64,000 bases of DNA from Pyrus communis (taxonomy: Eukaryota > Streptophyta > Magnoliopsida > Rosales > Rosaceae): assembly GCF_963583255.1 (NCBI RefSeq), contig NC_084815.1:18884807-18948806 (forward strand). Direction: 5' to 3'. The notes beneath the pieces were generated by a model. It worked only from the letters and a program-made list of their open reading frames with translations. It was not told the DNA's origin and searched no databases. Below, in pieces: positions 33,435-43,448 of this stretch (its first letter is position 1; each line of letters opens with the position of its first letter). Both the position numbers and the translations under genes were made by a program.

Positions 33435-34364
33435 TAAGGATGGCAATGGGGTGAAATGGGTTCGGATATGCCATCCCCATAACCGAACCTATTTGTTTTC
33501 CCCATACCCAAAACCATAAAAAACCCGAACGGGTATCCCCTGTAACCAAACCTATTGGGTAACGGATTCTCCATTGGGTAACGATTTTTCCATTATGCAT
33601 TTATAATTTTTCTTTCTTATGAAAAATTAAGCAAGTGGATTGATCAGATTGATCAGTTCTTCTGGGAAACTCTTGACATCAACTTGCTGCTGCAAATCAA
33701 AAATCCCAAAATTCAATAAAAATGCAAGCTTTATTAGTTAAGGCAGCTCATCAAATGCATAAGAAATGAGGTGATCTTACCTTAGACCAGGACCAATACT
33801 GGACAGAGCCAGATGAGGCAAACGACTTGCAGAGCTAAGAGGAGGCGATGAACCGTTCACCGACGCAAATAAAGCCAATTGAAGGCTTGATGTAATATTT
33901 GCTCCTGTTAATTTGTAAGAGAAAACAAATAGGTTTTTCTTCCCAAAATTCAAGTATTAAACCATCTTTTCTGACCTTTTAGTTCTTCCAAATTCCATGA
34001 TTCATTGAAACTTGGAAGCATTAAAATTTTTGGAATAAAGATATAACCTTTGAAGTCTACAGACATTTGGAGTCTCCTAAGGAGTATTATGGTTGTTAGA
34101 GAAAAAAAAAATAGGGATTTCATTCTTCTATGAAAAAATATAAATAATAAATATATATACTTTTTATTAAAGAATGAAAAAAAGAGGGGTTCAGGTAAGG
34201 GTTTGGAGCGGATACCCTTATAACCATAACCGAACCCGAAATCGAACAATTTACCCAATGGTTACTCATAACCGTAAAAAACCTAATATTTAATCCCCGA
34301 AACCGAATTGTTTGGGCTTGTTACTTACGAGTATCGAGTTTGACGGATTAAATTGCCATCCCTA
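33435..34364. mobile_element. 930-bp non-autonomous hAT element in gag, 8-bp TSD
   Basis: Ends TAAGGATGGCAAT...ATTGCCATCCCTA are inverted repeats of the hAT type. The flanks GAGGTGGC (33427-33434) and GTGGTGGC (34365-34372) match at seven of eight bases, as for a hAT target duplication with one change. Removing the element rejoins the gag reading. The subterminal regions are rich in AACCGAACC words. No transposase; the interior carries exon-like sequence. Confidence 0.9.
33781..33904 (-). other. Exon-like captured host fragment inside the hAT element
   Basis: On the minus strand a 124-bp segment is bounded by an acceptor (TTACAAATTAACAG before 33904) and a donor (GTAAGATC after 33781). Only one of three frames is open across it (ANITSSLQLALFASVNGSS... 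ending SSIGPGLR). About 95 bp further on, TTTGATTTGCAG near 33695 is a second acceptor after which the joined frame reads SSKLMSRVSQKN before a stop. This is the pattern of a transduplicated two-exon gene end. I do not recognise the gene. Confidence 0.5.
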
Positions 34365-36002
34365 GTGGTGGCAGGGTGTAGAAACAATCTTGCACCTCGC
34401 CTTATAGGGTGATGGCAAATATCTTGCACATGAGATCGTCGTTATTTCGATAGAAGATCATTCCGCTTTGGTAATGTTTTAAATGTCTTTCCGGGTCTCC
34501 ATCCACTTTGAAAGATGTCAAATGTGGCATGATGAACTTGCATGGAGGCTCTGCCTGCTCGATTTCTTCGATGAAGGGTGACCTGCTTATCTTGATCATG
34601 TCCTAACATAATGCCTCGTTAGTGACCTTTGATCGTTGGAAATCGCGCAATCACTCGGTCAGGAGCCTTTCCACTTTTTCCTGAATTTGCCTTTGTTGGA
34701 AGTAATGGAGCTCTTGACTGCCCTCGGTCATAACCTACTGGTCTAGGCTGCTCTTGTACGTGCTCGGCTTATCTATGCCGTGGTTGCAGTGCATGTGGTT
34801 CGTTACTAGCAAGCGAGGGAATTCTTTGCAGGCTGCTGGTTGAGCTTGAGCCAGACTGAGTGATTGTTTTTCTCAGTCCTTCATGCTGCCTGCTCTGATG
34901 TGAGGTAAAAAATGATCCTTGTAAGCCTTGCCGCGAATAAACACTTTTCCTGGAAGGTTGCCCATGTTGACTATCGGAGTGTGGCCCTAACCGTGAATGT
35001 ATGCTTGTCCGTAGGCTTAGTTGAGAGTGCATCATCCTCTGCGCGCTAAGATAGGAGTATACGCTATCTCGAGGGCCCAACATTCGATTCGTGGCTGGTC
35101 GTGTGGCTGCTTGTCAGGATGTTGCCTGAAAGGTTCTTCGTATGCCTTTGTCCTACTTCGGGACACCTCGTTTGGGGCACGTTGCATCTCGATACGCTGT
35201 AAGAGCTGATTCACCAAGGTCGTCAGTTGTGTGAAGGCGTTTGTCAATTCTATGACTTGTCGAGACAAGTGTTATTTTCCATTTGGGTTGGAAGAGCTTG
35301 GAAATAATGCGTTTCCTTAAGCAGTGGAAGTGTGGTAAACTCCAGGCCGAGATTTGAGTTGGGAAATGTCAAATCCGTGGAGAAATATGGTGAAAATGCC
35401 CCTGGTTTAATCGTAGGCCTAGAAATTTGAAGCTGGGACGGTTGAACTAATATTGGACCGATTTGGGCTGCTTGGAAGGTCACGGGAGCAAGCTGGGCCG
35501 CAAGAATAGGCTGGGCCACAGAAATGGACTGATCGACGTGTGGCGCACGTGGGTATGAGGCTAGGGCTCGGCTTGGCAATGCATTGGGTTTGCTTCGGGC
35601 TTGAGTTCTTGCCTTGGGCTTGGGCCTATGTGGGCTTGAATAGCACGACTTGGGCCATGGTTGTGGCTTCGTGGGCCTTGCCATGGGTGGTTGCTGTGGT
35701 GGCCACCGTGGTGGTTACCACAGTGATGCTCCGTGGGGGTGGTGTCGTTCCACTCATCGTTGTGTTGAGCCTTGTAAATTGTCGCGATCTTAATCCTTGA
35801 ATGTTGGAATTTTCGTTTGTCGAGGTTTCCGAATCTCTTGCCATTGTAATTTTCTTTTACGTTTTATCGAAGAATTTTTAAAAATAAAAATTCCAAGAAT
35901 ATGAACGTACAAAAAATCTACAAGTTAACAAGAAAATGAAAAACCTTGAATGCGAAAATCTTCTACGAGTGTTTGATCAAGACTCTCAATGAAAACACCA
36001 AT

Positions 36003-36582
36003 TTGTGGATGCAAATTTCCGCATTCTTCTTCTTGGACAAAATTGCGCCTACAAAATAATTAACACCTTAGCTCAAGGCCTGCCCATGATGAATGGGGTG
36101 GCTTTGGCCGAAAAACCTCCGATGCCAAATTTAGAATTTTCAGGAAAAAGTGTTTGGAGAATTTAGAGAACTTTGCATGGGTGTTGAACTTAGGTTTTTG
36201 GAGAAAATGAAGTGGCATTTATAGGGGTGTGTCCAGCCCCTTTGGGAGAGATGGAAAACGGCCACTTTAGTGGTTTTTTAGGTGTTAATCACCATAAATT
36301 AGATAATTAATGAATTAGTTGAGTAATAAATTAATTAATTAGCTAATAAATATAACTTGAAAGAAATAATTTGGGAGTTACCTTATGGGGAAGCTTTGAT
36401 GAGGGTTGATGAAATAGGTTTTGAATTAATACCTATTTTGATCACTATTAACCTTGATTAAGGGATGATTGTCCACTACTTACGCGTAGAAATCCTTGTG
36501 TGCCTTGAGGGTAGTCATGTGTTTTTTACCCAAGAATCCACATGTTGCCTTTATATTTTTCTTGATTATTTTTAGCTCTACA
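36003..36582 (-). mobile_element. Inner element 5' LTR (LTR C)
   Basis: A 580-bp LTR, TGTGGATGC...GCTCTACA. On the coding strand it is followed by AATTGGTGTTTTCATTGAGAG at 35982-36002, the leader/primer region shared with the other copies. ACCAA (36583-36587) follows on its outer side. Promoter-like GGCATTTATAGGGG near 36215. It pairs with LTR B by shared sequence. Confidence 0.9.
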
Positions 36583-36587
36583 ACCAA

Positions 36588-36711
36588 GATCGAAGCTACT
36601 GAAGATGAAGTGTCGGATGAGCAAACTTTTGAGTGCAAAGTGGATGCTGCCCCCTGACCATTTGCTGCCTAGTTGGTCTTCAAGCATTCGATCTTCTAAG
36701 CTATGTGGCCT
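36588..36711 (+). mobile_element. Outer element interior, right of the nested insertion
   Basis: Continues the outer element interrupted at 26055. The plus strand reads IEATEDEVSDEQTFECKVDA before a stop, perhaps the acidic C-terminus of the outer element's own antisense ORF. Confidence 0.45.
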
Positions 36712-37272
36712 TCTCGCACTGGAGAGTTTACCCAAATGGGTGTCAGGGAATTAATTTACCCTCTCACATTGGAGAGTACTTAGTTTACCCTATCGCACTG
36801 GAAAGCTTACCCATATGAATGTCGGAGAATTGGTTTACCATCTCGCACTAGAGAGCAATTAGTTTAACATCTCGCACTGGAAAGTAGACTCATATGGGTG
36901 TCAAGGAATTAGTTTACCCTATCGTACTGAAGAGCAATTAGTTTAACCTATCGCACTGCAAAGTAAACTTATATGGGTGTCGGGGAATTGGTTTACCTTA
37001 TTACATTGGAGAGCAGACCCATTTGGGTGTCGGAGAATTGGTTTACCCTCCAGCACTATAGAGGAATTAGTTTATCCTCACACACTGGAGGGTAGACCCA
37101 AATGGGTGTCGGAGAATTCGTTTACCCTCTCGCACTGGAGAGCAATTAGTTTATCCTCTCGCACTGGAGAGCAAACCCATATGGGTGTCGAGGAATTGGT
37201 TTACCCTCTTGCACTGAAGAACTTATCCAAATGGATGTTGGGAAATTGGTTTACCTTTTCGCACTAAAAAAC
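36712..37272. repeat. Composite minisatellite in the outer retrotransposon
   Basis: Two unit types alternate: about 48 bp (CTCTCGCACTGGAGAGCAAA then CCCATATGGGTGTCGGGGAA then TTGGTTTAC) and about 33 bp (CTCTCGCACTGGAGAGCAAT then TAGTTTACC). Together they form a higher-order repeat of roughly 80 bp with about 7 periods and many substitutions. It sits downstream of the pol remnant in the element's 3' non-coding region, where Tat-lineage elements are known to carry tandem repeats. Confidence 0.9.
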
Positions 37273-39359
37273 ATGGAAGTCGTTGTCGTGAGTGCAGCTG
37301 AGGAAAGCTGGACTGCTGGACAATTGAAATAATCCTCAGCCTGTGAGGTCTTATTTGGCGAACTGCTTGTGGAACCTGCGTAAGGGTGTAAGCGCAGTAA
37401 ACTGCTCCCAGAATTATTACACCATCATTAGATGTTTCGTCGTGTGCCATTTTAAGGCTTGGTTGGTAATCAGCTGAGAATCTGAATAGATTGCAAACTT
37501 CTTCGCCGCTAAGTCTTTCACTAGTAAGGGGCTGCTAATAAAGCCTTGTCTTCTACTCCATCGTTGAATGCTTTGAAGTTTTTAGTGTTATAGGTTTGGT
37601 CGGCACGAGCCACAGGGCAAGATCAGCAGGGCTAAGAGCCATGCAAGATTGGCACAATTATGAGCCATAATGATAGATCAATGGTTGTCGAGAACGGTGG
37701 AGTAGGTATGCACAACTATGAAAGCAAACCTAGGGCTGGCTTAGGGCTGGCTTGCGCTAGGTTGTGTGCAGCAGGAGGTCAGTTATTGGTGATATGCTGC
37801 TTCAATATTAAAACATCTAGAGTGTTGAGAACAAGACTTGCCCCTCAGTTCTTAGTAGTTGGGCTGGTGTGTCCTTATGGTACTCATTTCCCTTTGGTGT
37901 GCCATTATGTTGAGCTGCTGCTTTTGTCGGAACAGAGGTAATCTTTGTATTCGACAATTTATGTAGGATAGTCTTGTCTGCTCGATCTTGTCAATGAAAG
38001 GTGACCTGCTTATGTTAGTCAAGTTTCGTTAGAGCACATCGTTAGTAGCTTCGTTAGGCTGGAAATCGCGCAATCATTCAGTCATGAGCCTGTCAACTTC
38101 TTCTTTAATTTTCCTTTACTGGGGCAGCGAAGCTTCTGGCTGCCCTCGGTCATGACTTGTTGGTCTAGGCTTCTCTTTAATGTGCTCGGCTCGTCTATGT
38201 CGCGACTACGGTGCCTGTGGTACGTTCGTAGCAAACGAGTGAATTTCTCGCAGGCTACCAGTTGAACTTGAGCTAGATTGAATGATTACTCATTTCCGTC
38301 CATTGTGCTACCTACTCCGATGTGAGGTGGAGGATGCTCCTTGCGGGCCTAGCCGCGAATGAACACTTTGCCTGGAAAGTTGCTCATGTTGATTATTAGA
38401 GTGTGGTCCTAATCATGAATGTAGGCTCGTCTATGGGCCTAATCAAGAGTGCATGCTCCTCCGGGCACTAAGACAAGAGTATACGCTATCTCGAGGGCCC
38501 AATTAGGAGTGTACACTGCCGGAACGCTTGGTTCGTGGCTGGTCGAGTGGCTGTTTACTGGGACACTGCTGGAAAGGTTCTTTATCTGCCCTTGCCCTAA
38601 TTTAGGACACCTCGTCCAGGGCAAGTTGCATCTCGATGCGCAGCATGAGCTCATTCACCAAGGTCGTTTACTGTGCGAGGGCGCTCGTCAACTTTATGAT
38701 TTGTTAGGACAAGTGTTGTTCTTCATTTGGGTTGGAAAATCTTGGACGGAATGTGTCTCCTTGAGTAGTGGAGTTGAGACGATTAAATAGATCTTTGACC
38801 ACTTTAAGCTACTTAGGACACCACGGAAGTGGGTTGGGCCACCGAAGTAGGCTGGAATATGTGCAACACACATGGGTGCGAGGCTTGGGATCGGCTCGGG
38901 TGCGCATTGGTCTCACGCCTGGTCATGTCTTGGGCCCGTGTGGTTCGATGTGGTGCGAGACGTTGGGCAGCCTTAGGCACAATTTAGGCTTACTCGCCTT
39001 GGGATTGTATGCTCTAGATCTTGTGCTAAGTGGAGGCGTGCATGGCTTGTGCATGCGCTGTTGGGGTAGGGGCTTGGGCTGGCTCGTGACGGGCTTGGCT
39101 TAACTGCCTTGCGGCGTGGGCTACCTCCTAGGCTGTTAACACAATTACTCCTTACTCACCGTGGGCTGGCTACCATGAAGCTGGCCCCACTCCCCACTGC
39201 CATTGTGGTGGTGCTTCGTGGTAGCAAAGGTGTTCCACTTGCCATTGCATTAAACCTCATGGATCTTCGTGGTGAGGCTACATCTCGTCCTCCATTATTT
39301 GATCTGGATCCTTGAACGTAGAAAGTTTCATTTGTTATGGTTTCCGAATTTCTAGTCAT
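37273..39359 (-). pseudogene. Outer element gag/pol remnants, heavily deleted
   Basis: Minus-strand gag starts at ATG 39359 (MTRNSETITNETFYVQG), parallel to the inner gag. Segments near 38440-38660 and 37980-38300 mirror inner-element bases 34680-35110 and 34560-34700. Bases 37440-37660 resemble the inner RNase H region (32400-32530). Gag is thus joined to an RNase H remnant by a deletion that removes most of pol, including the catalytic core and integrase. No functional protein is possible. Confidence 0.75.
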
Positions 39360-39499
39360 TGTACTTTTCTTTTACTGTATAAAAAAAATTGAGGAATAAG
39401 ATTGTATGAAAAATCTACAAATCAACGAGAAATAAGAAACTTTGAATGCGAGAATTTTCTTCGAGCGTGTGAATCAAACTCTCAATGAAAGCACCAATT

Positions 39500-40131
39500 T
39501 ATGGATGCAAACTTCTGTCTTCTTCTTCTTGGACGAAAATGCACCTACAAAACAATTAACACATTAGATCAAGGCCAAGAGCCTTACATGCCCATGATGA
39601 TTGGAGGGCTTTAGCCGAAGAACCTCCAATGCCAAAGTTAGAATTTGAGGGAAAAGTGTTGAGAGAAATTTGGAAAATTTTGCAAGAGAGTTGGAATTAG
39701 GTTTTTGGATAAATGAGGTGATATTTAAAGGGGTGTGGCCGGCCCCCTTTGGAGAGATGGGAACCGGCCACGTATGGTGGTTTTTGGGTGTAATTGCAAG
39801 ATATTATGTCAAAATAAATCTTGCAATCAATTAGGAAATTAATTAGAAAATTAATTAATTAATTAATTAGAAAATTAATCAATTAATTTAGGTAATTAAT
39901 CCTATTTTGAATTAATAATTGAAGTTTACCTTATGGGGAGGATTTGATGAGGATGGATGAAATAAGTTTTGAATAAATACCTATTTTGATCACTTTTAAC
40001 CTTGATTGTGCCATGATTGTCTGCTGCTTGCGCGTAAAAGTTCTCGTGTGTCTCGAGGGTAATATTGTCCTTTTCCACCCAAAAGTACACGTGTTGCCTC
40101 CAGAATTTTCTTGATTATTTTCTACTCCACA
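39500..40131 (-). mobile_element. Outer element 5' LTR (LTR D), TSD ATGAT
   Basis: A 632-bp LTR, TATGGATGC...CTACTCCACA, followed by ATGAT at 40132-40136, identical to the bases before LTR A (24885-24889). These duplications bracket the whole 15.2-kb composite as one original insertion. It contains an AATTAATTAATTAATT microsatellite near 39850 and a promoter-like GATATTTAAAGGGG at 39719. Confidence 0.92.
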
Positions 40132-40281
40132 ATGATCATTGAGCTATCAATTTATACCATAAGCTTAAGGCAAGCATGCATGATATAATTGGATCTACCC
40201 CTTCAATATTGTATCATTTTCTAAAAGCACGAACTATCATCTCCATCTGAAAGACGTAGCCCTTGCTGACACAAGAACTAA

Positions 40282-41096
40282 GGCCATCTCTAACTGAAGG
40301 GTCCAGAGGGCCGAAAATAGTTCGAAAATCGTCTCCAACTAAGGGCTAGGCCAGAGGGCTCGTGGGCCCCACGGAATTTGAAAGGGCTAAAGGGCCAACT
40401 GGCTGGCCCAATCCAGCCAGCTAGCCAGCCCTGAGTTGGGCTAAAAATTTGAGTATTCCTGTCGAATATAACCAACGACAATATAATATATTCCTGTTAG
40501 TGCTAGGCCAAATTTTCAATGCAACGGCGAACTGACGTCAGCTAGCCGTTATTTTTTAATTTTCTTTTCTTTTTACAATTTTTTTTTTTTTTTTTTTTTT
40601 TTTTGCAATATTTTTTTCCTATAACTTCTATTTTTTTTTTCTATAACTTCCTATAACTTCTATTTTACGAAATTTGTTTCATATTCTTTTAAATTCTATT
40701 TTTTTTCCCTATAATTTCTATTTTACAAAATTTGTTTCATATTTTTTTAAATTCTATTTTTTTTCCTATAACTTCTATTTTACAAAATTTGTTTTATATA
40801 TTTTTTTTAAATTCTTTTTTTTTCCCTATAACTTCTATTTTATAAAATTTGTTTCATATTTTTTTTAAATTCCATTTTTTTCCTATAACTTCCTAAGCCA
40901 TTTTACAACATTAAATTAAATTATGTTTGGCCCTCGGTTGGAGATAGTTTTTTGTGACAAGGTTAAAACGAGCCCTATGGCCCTCAGTTGGAGATGGAGG
41001 CAAATATGGTCATGTACTGTTCATTAAAATATTAATATGTTAAAGGGCAAGCGGGTTAAAACGAGTGATCTGGCCAGCCTTCAGTTGGAGATGGCC
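40282..41096. mobile_element. Tourist-like (PIF/Harbinger) element, TSD TAA
   Basis: An 815-bp element with ends GGCCATCTCTAACTGAAGG...CCTTCAGTTGGAGATGGCC, flanked by TAA at 40279-40281 and 41097-41099, the classic Harbinger target. Motifs related to the terminal repeat recur inside (GGCCCTCAGTTGGAGATGG near 40979; GGCCCTCGGTTGGAGATAG near 40929). No transposase is present. It is long for a Tourist MITE because of an internal tandem repeat. Confidence 0.93.
40640..40900. repeat. About 62-bp AT-rich tandem repeat inside the Tourist element
   Basis: About four copies of CCTATAACTTCTATTTTACA followed by AAATTTGTTTCATATTTTTT and AAATTCTATTTTTTT. Preceded by a pure T run of about 27 bases (40578-40604). 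The open frame across the repeat simply reflects period and composition. Confidence 0.88.
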
Positions 41097-41099
41097 TAA

Positions 41100-42291
41100 T
41101 GATATCTTTAAGCACTGTTTTCCTGTAAAGCCTACCAACGAAGAACAAAAATGTGCAATCCTATAATAATGTTAAGCATGATATACTACAGTTGACTAGT
41201 TGTTTTTTGTTTGCACCATCTCTTGTTTGGTGTTGTGCTACAAATTTATGGATTTTATTTAGTGTTGGTACATGATTGTTTAACTTGTTTTATAAGCATG
41301 GGTGGAAAAAAAAAGGGGCTCTATGTTTGGTAGCCACAACAAAACTTGCTTTTTTTCCAATCAGAGTCATTCAAAGCAGAAAAGCAAGAGTAGTTCAGAG
41401 CTGCTATGAAAAACCAACTTTTTTTTCACAAAATACAGGTGAACAATGTCTTTAATGAAAATTTCTATATGATAATTCTACCTTCTCTCTCTATCGTCCA
41501 TTTATGCGCATCAAACATGAAGGAGTTGAACAAATCAGATGACCAGACGAGAAAAATAGGTTGGAGCACAGATTCCCTTAAATTTTAGGTGTTCATGGTG
41601 GCGGCAAGGAAGGTAGAGGAAATGAGGGGTGGGCTATTTGGTTTGGGGAATAGGGTTTTAGTGGTCGTGGGTTTTGGGCTGGGTTTAGAGAGAGAGGGGT
41701 GGGTAGAGAGAAAAAGTGAAGGTGAGTATGGCGGTGACAAGTGTAAAGGAGCTTCAATGATGACGAAGCTTTGATCGTAGAAGTCACAAATTACAGGTTG
41801 AGAAGCAGTGACAAGGATGATCGAAGTAAAGAGCGGAGGCAACGAAGAAATGAGGGTTTGAAGAGGCGAGTTTTGGAGTAGATGACATTTCACCACAATG
41901 GTGGAAAATAATCATGTTTATATATGTATTTTGGTGTAGGTTCAATATCCACCAATCCTCATTTTTCTTAATAGCTAACAATTTAACACACTATCGATAT
42001 CGTTTGTTTAAAAAATAGAGGAGAGCTTTAGGATCAAGGTACTACCCACTTGTTTAACATTGATAAGTAGATAGTTAACTAATTATTAGCTGTTTTATGT
42101 TATTGATCACTACTTTTTTTTTATCAACTTCTATTAAATTATTTGATCGTTAAGTGAAGATGGAGAAGACAAAGATTATAAAAAAATTAAAAATTAAAAA
42201 AATTAAAAAAGATAAACATGATAATATTTCATGTACCAAAATACCTATTTTGGTCATTTTATGTTGTTGTAACAGTTTTACATAAAAGAAT
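41100..42291. other. Intergenic, nothing firm
   Basis: 41290-41420 resembles the T/A-rich GTTTGGTAGC end of local hAT-like elements. A Pro/Ser-rich minus-strand frame at 41585-41896 has no start context or family support. 42170-42220 is A/T simple sequence. Confidence 0.35.
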
Positions 42292-42482
42292 GGGAGCATT
42301 TTTGTTCACCACTATTTAGTGTGGTGTATGCTCACCGTCCTATTTATCACCGTTAGATGAGTTTGAATTTCGAGATTCGTATAGTGAATAAGCACAAATC
42401 TCAAAATTTAAACTTATCTAACGATGATAAATAGGGTGGTGAGCATACACCATACTAAATGATGGTGAACAAAAATGCACTC
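42292..42482. mobile_element. Palindromic MITE
   Basis: A 191-bp element that is almost entirely two inverted arms of about 80 bp (left GAGCATTTTTGTTCACCACT; right, reverse complement, GAGTGCATTTTTGTTCACCA), through GGTGTATGCTCACC and CTATTTATCA. It would fold into a long hairpin if transcribed. No clear target duplication. Confidence 0.85.
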
Positions 42483-42920
42483 TTTTACAAATACCGAACA
42501 ACTTTGTAGTCGCCTTTTATCTTACCATATATTACCAATAAAGTTCAAGAAATTTTATTCCTTTAAATTTTATATGCTCTAGGATTTGACATTTGTCGAT
42601 CATTTCATATTATTCGTAACGGTATGTTGTTTTCAATTTCTTTCCGTTTTAAACTTCACAAATCTAGAGTGTGATCAGTAAGAATCACAAAAGCATAAAG
42701 TCTAGGAGTAGAATGAACCAAATGCCAAGTAATCCCCTCCCCTTCCTGTTGTTGTTGTTGTCATATGAAATGATTAATATCCTTGCATTGCAAAGTAAGC
42801 CATTCCTATATTCCAAATTTCCAACCCAAATCACAAGTACTCCTCTCTATATATCCACCTCAATCCTCACACCAAATGGCAAAACCTCGCCTACAAATCA
42901 AGCTCACAAACCCAGCAACA

Positions 42921-43448
42921 ATGACAAACGAGTCAATCAAACCCAGCAGCCACTCCTCAGCCGATCACGGAGGCAGCAGGCACAACAAGCAACTGGACAA
43001 AGAAATCCGAGACATGGTCTCCGCCATCACCAACCCAGTCACGGACATCCAAAAGTCTGGCTCCATCCACCACGAGGACGAGGACGAAGACGGTGTCAGG
43101 ATCATCACCCTTGCAGGATCCAACACCGGAGCTACATTGAGGGGTGAGCTGGATCATGAGAACGTTAACAAACTTGCAGGGCTTCATGGTGGTGGTCCGG
43201 CTTTGGGAGAGGCTGATGGGCTGAGCACTTACGTGAACAGCAACTTCCAGGCCGTGAACAACTCCCTCATGATGGGCGGCAGCTACACCACGAATGACCC
43301 CGGCGTTTGCATGGACATCACAGATGTTGTGGAGCTGCATGGCGGGCATCATGGGAAGCCGGAGAAGCGGGGATGGAAGGGGAAGAAGAAGGAGAAGGAG
43401 AAGGAGAGGGAGAGCTTACATAGCGACCAGCATCATGATACGGACTGA
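42921..43448 (+). CDS. Conserved plant protein of unknown function
   Basis: Single exon, 175 residues from ATG 42921 (MTNESIKPSSHSSADHGG), which has A at -3 and lies about 70 bp after a TATA-like CTATATAT (42847-42854). An upstream in-frame ATG at 42876 (MAKPRLQIKL) is possible but sits close to the expected transcription start. Visible parts: LDKEIRDMVSAITNPVTDIQ (amphipathic), a DEDEDEDG acidic run, GVRIITLAGSNTGATLRGEL, YVNSNFQAVNNSLMMGGSYT, DPGVCMDITDVVE, and a lysine-rich tail (GKKKEKEKERE). I recall similar uncharacterised proteins in dicots with the ITLAGxNTGA and NSNFQAVNNS signatures; no function is known to me. No signal peptide or membrane segment. Confidence 0.8.
   Translation: MTNESIKPSSHSSADHGGSRHNKQLDKEIRDMVSAITNPVTDIQKSGSIHHEDEDEDGVRIITLAGSNTGATLRGELDHENVNKLAGLHGGGPALGEADGLSTYVNSNFQAVNNSLMMGGSYTTNDPGVCMDITDVVELHGGHHGKPEKRGWKGKKKEKEKERESLHSDQHHDTD

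Larger units (their letters stand above)
33156..35844 (-). pseudogene. Inner element gag, broken and interrupted by a hAT element
   Basis: Start ATG 35844 (MARDSETSTNENSNIQG) lies about 160 bp inside LTR C, with Thr/Ala/Val-rich sequence after it. Next come a Pro-rich stretch (35250-35684), SRQVIELTNAFTQLTTLVNQ near 35268, and the retrotransposon gag core FIMPHLTSFKVDGDPERHLK (34402-34599). The hAT element at 33435-34364 interrupts the core, which resumes with FTKEYSSYRSIKEKSYHLFN (33156-33434). Frames shift several times. The same N-terminus starts gag in the outer element (39359) and in the plus-strand element (51337). Confidence 0.82.

Noticed and set aside
36712..37272. Regular spaced repeats that might suggest a CRISPR-like array
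   Set aside because: Units are direct, degenerate, without unique spacers, in plant DNA inside a retrotransposon.
40674..40868. Repetitive Phe/Tyr-rich protein
   Set aside because: Open frame created by a T-rich 62-bp tandem repeat inside a MITE.
41585..41896. Pro/Ser-rich minus-strand protein
   Set aside because: Composition follows the purine-rich opposite strand; no start context, splice or family evidence.
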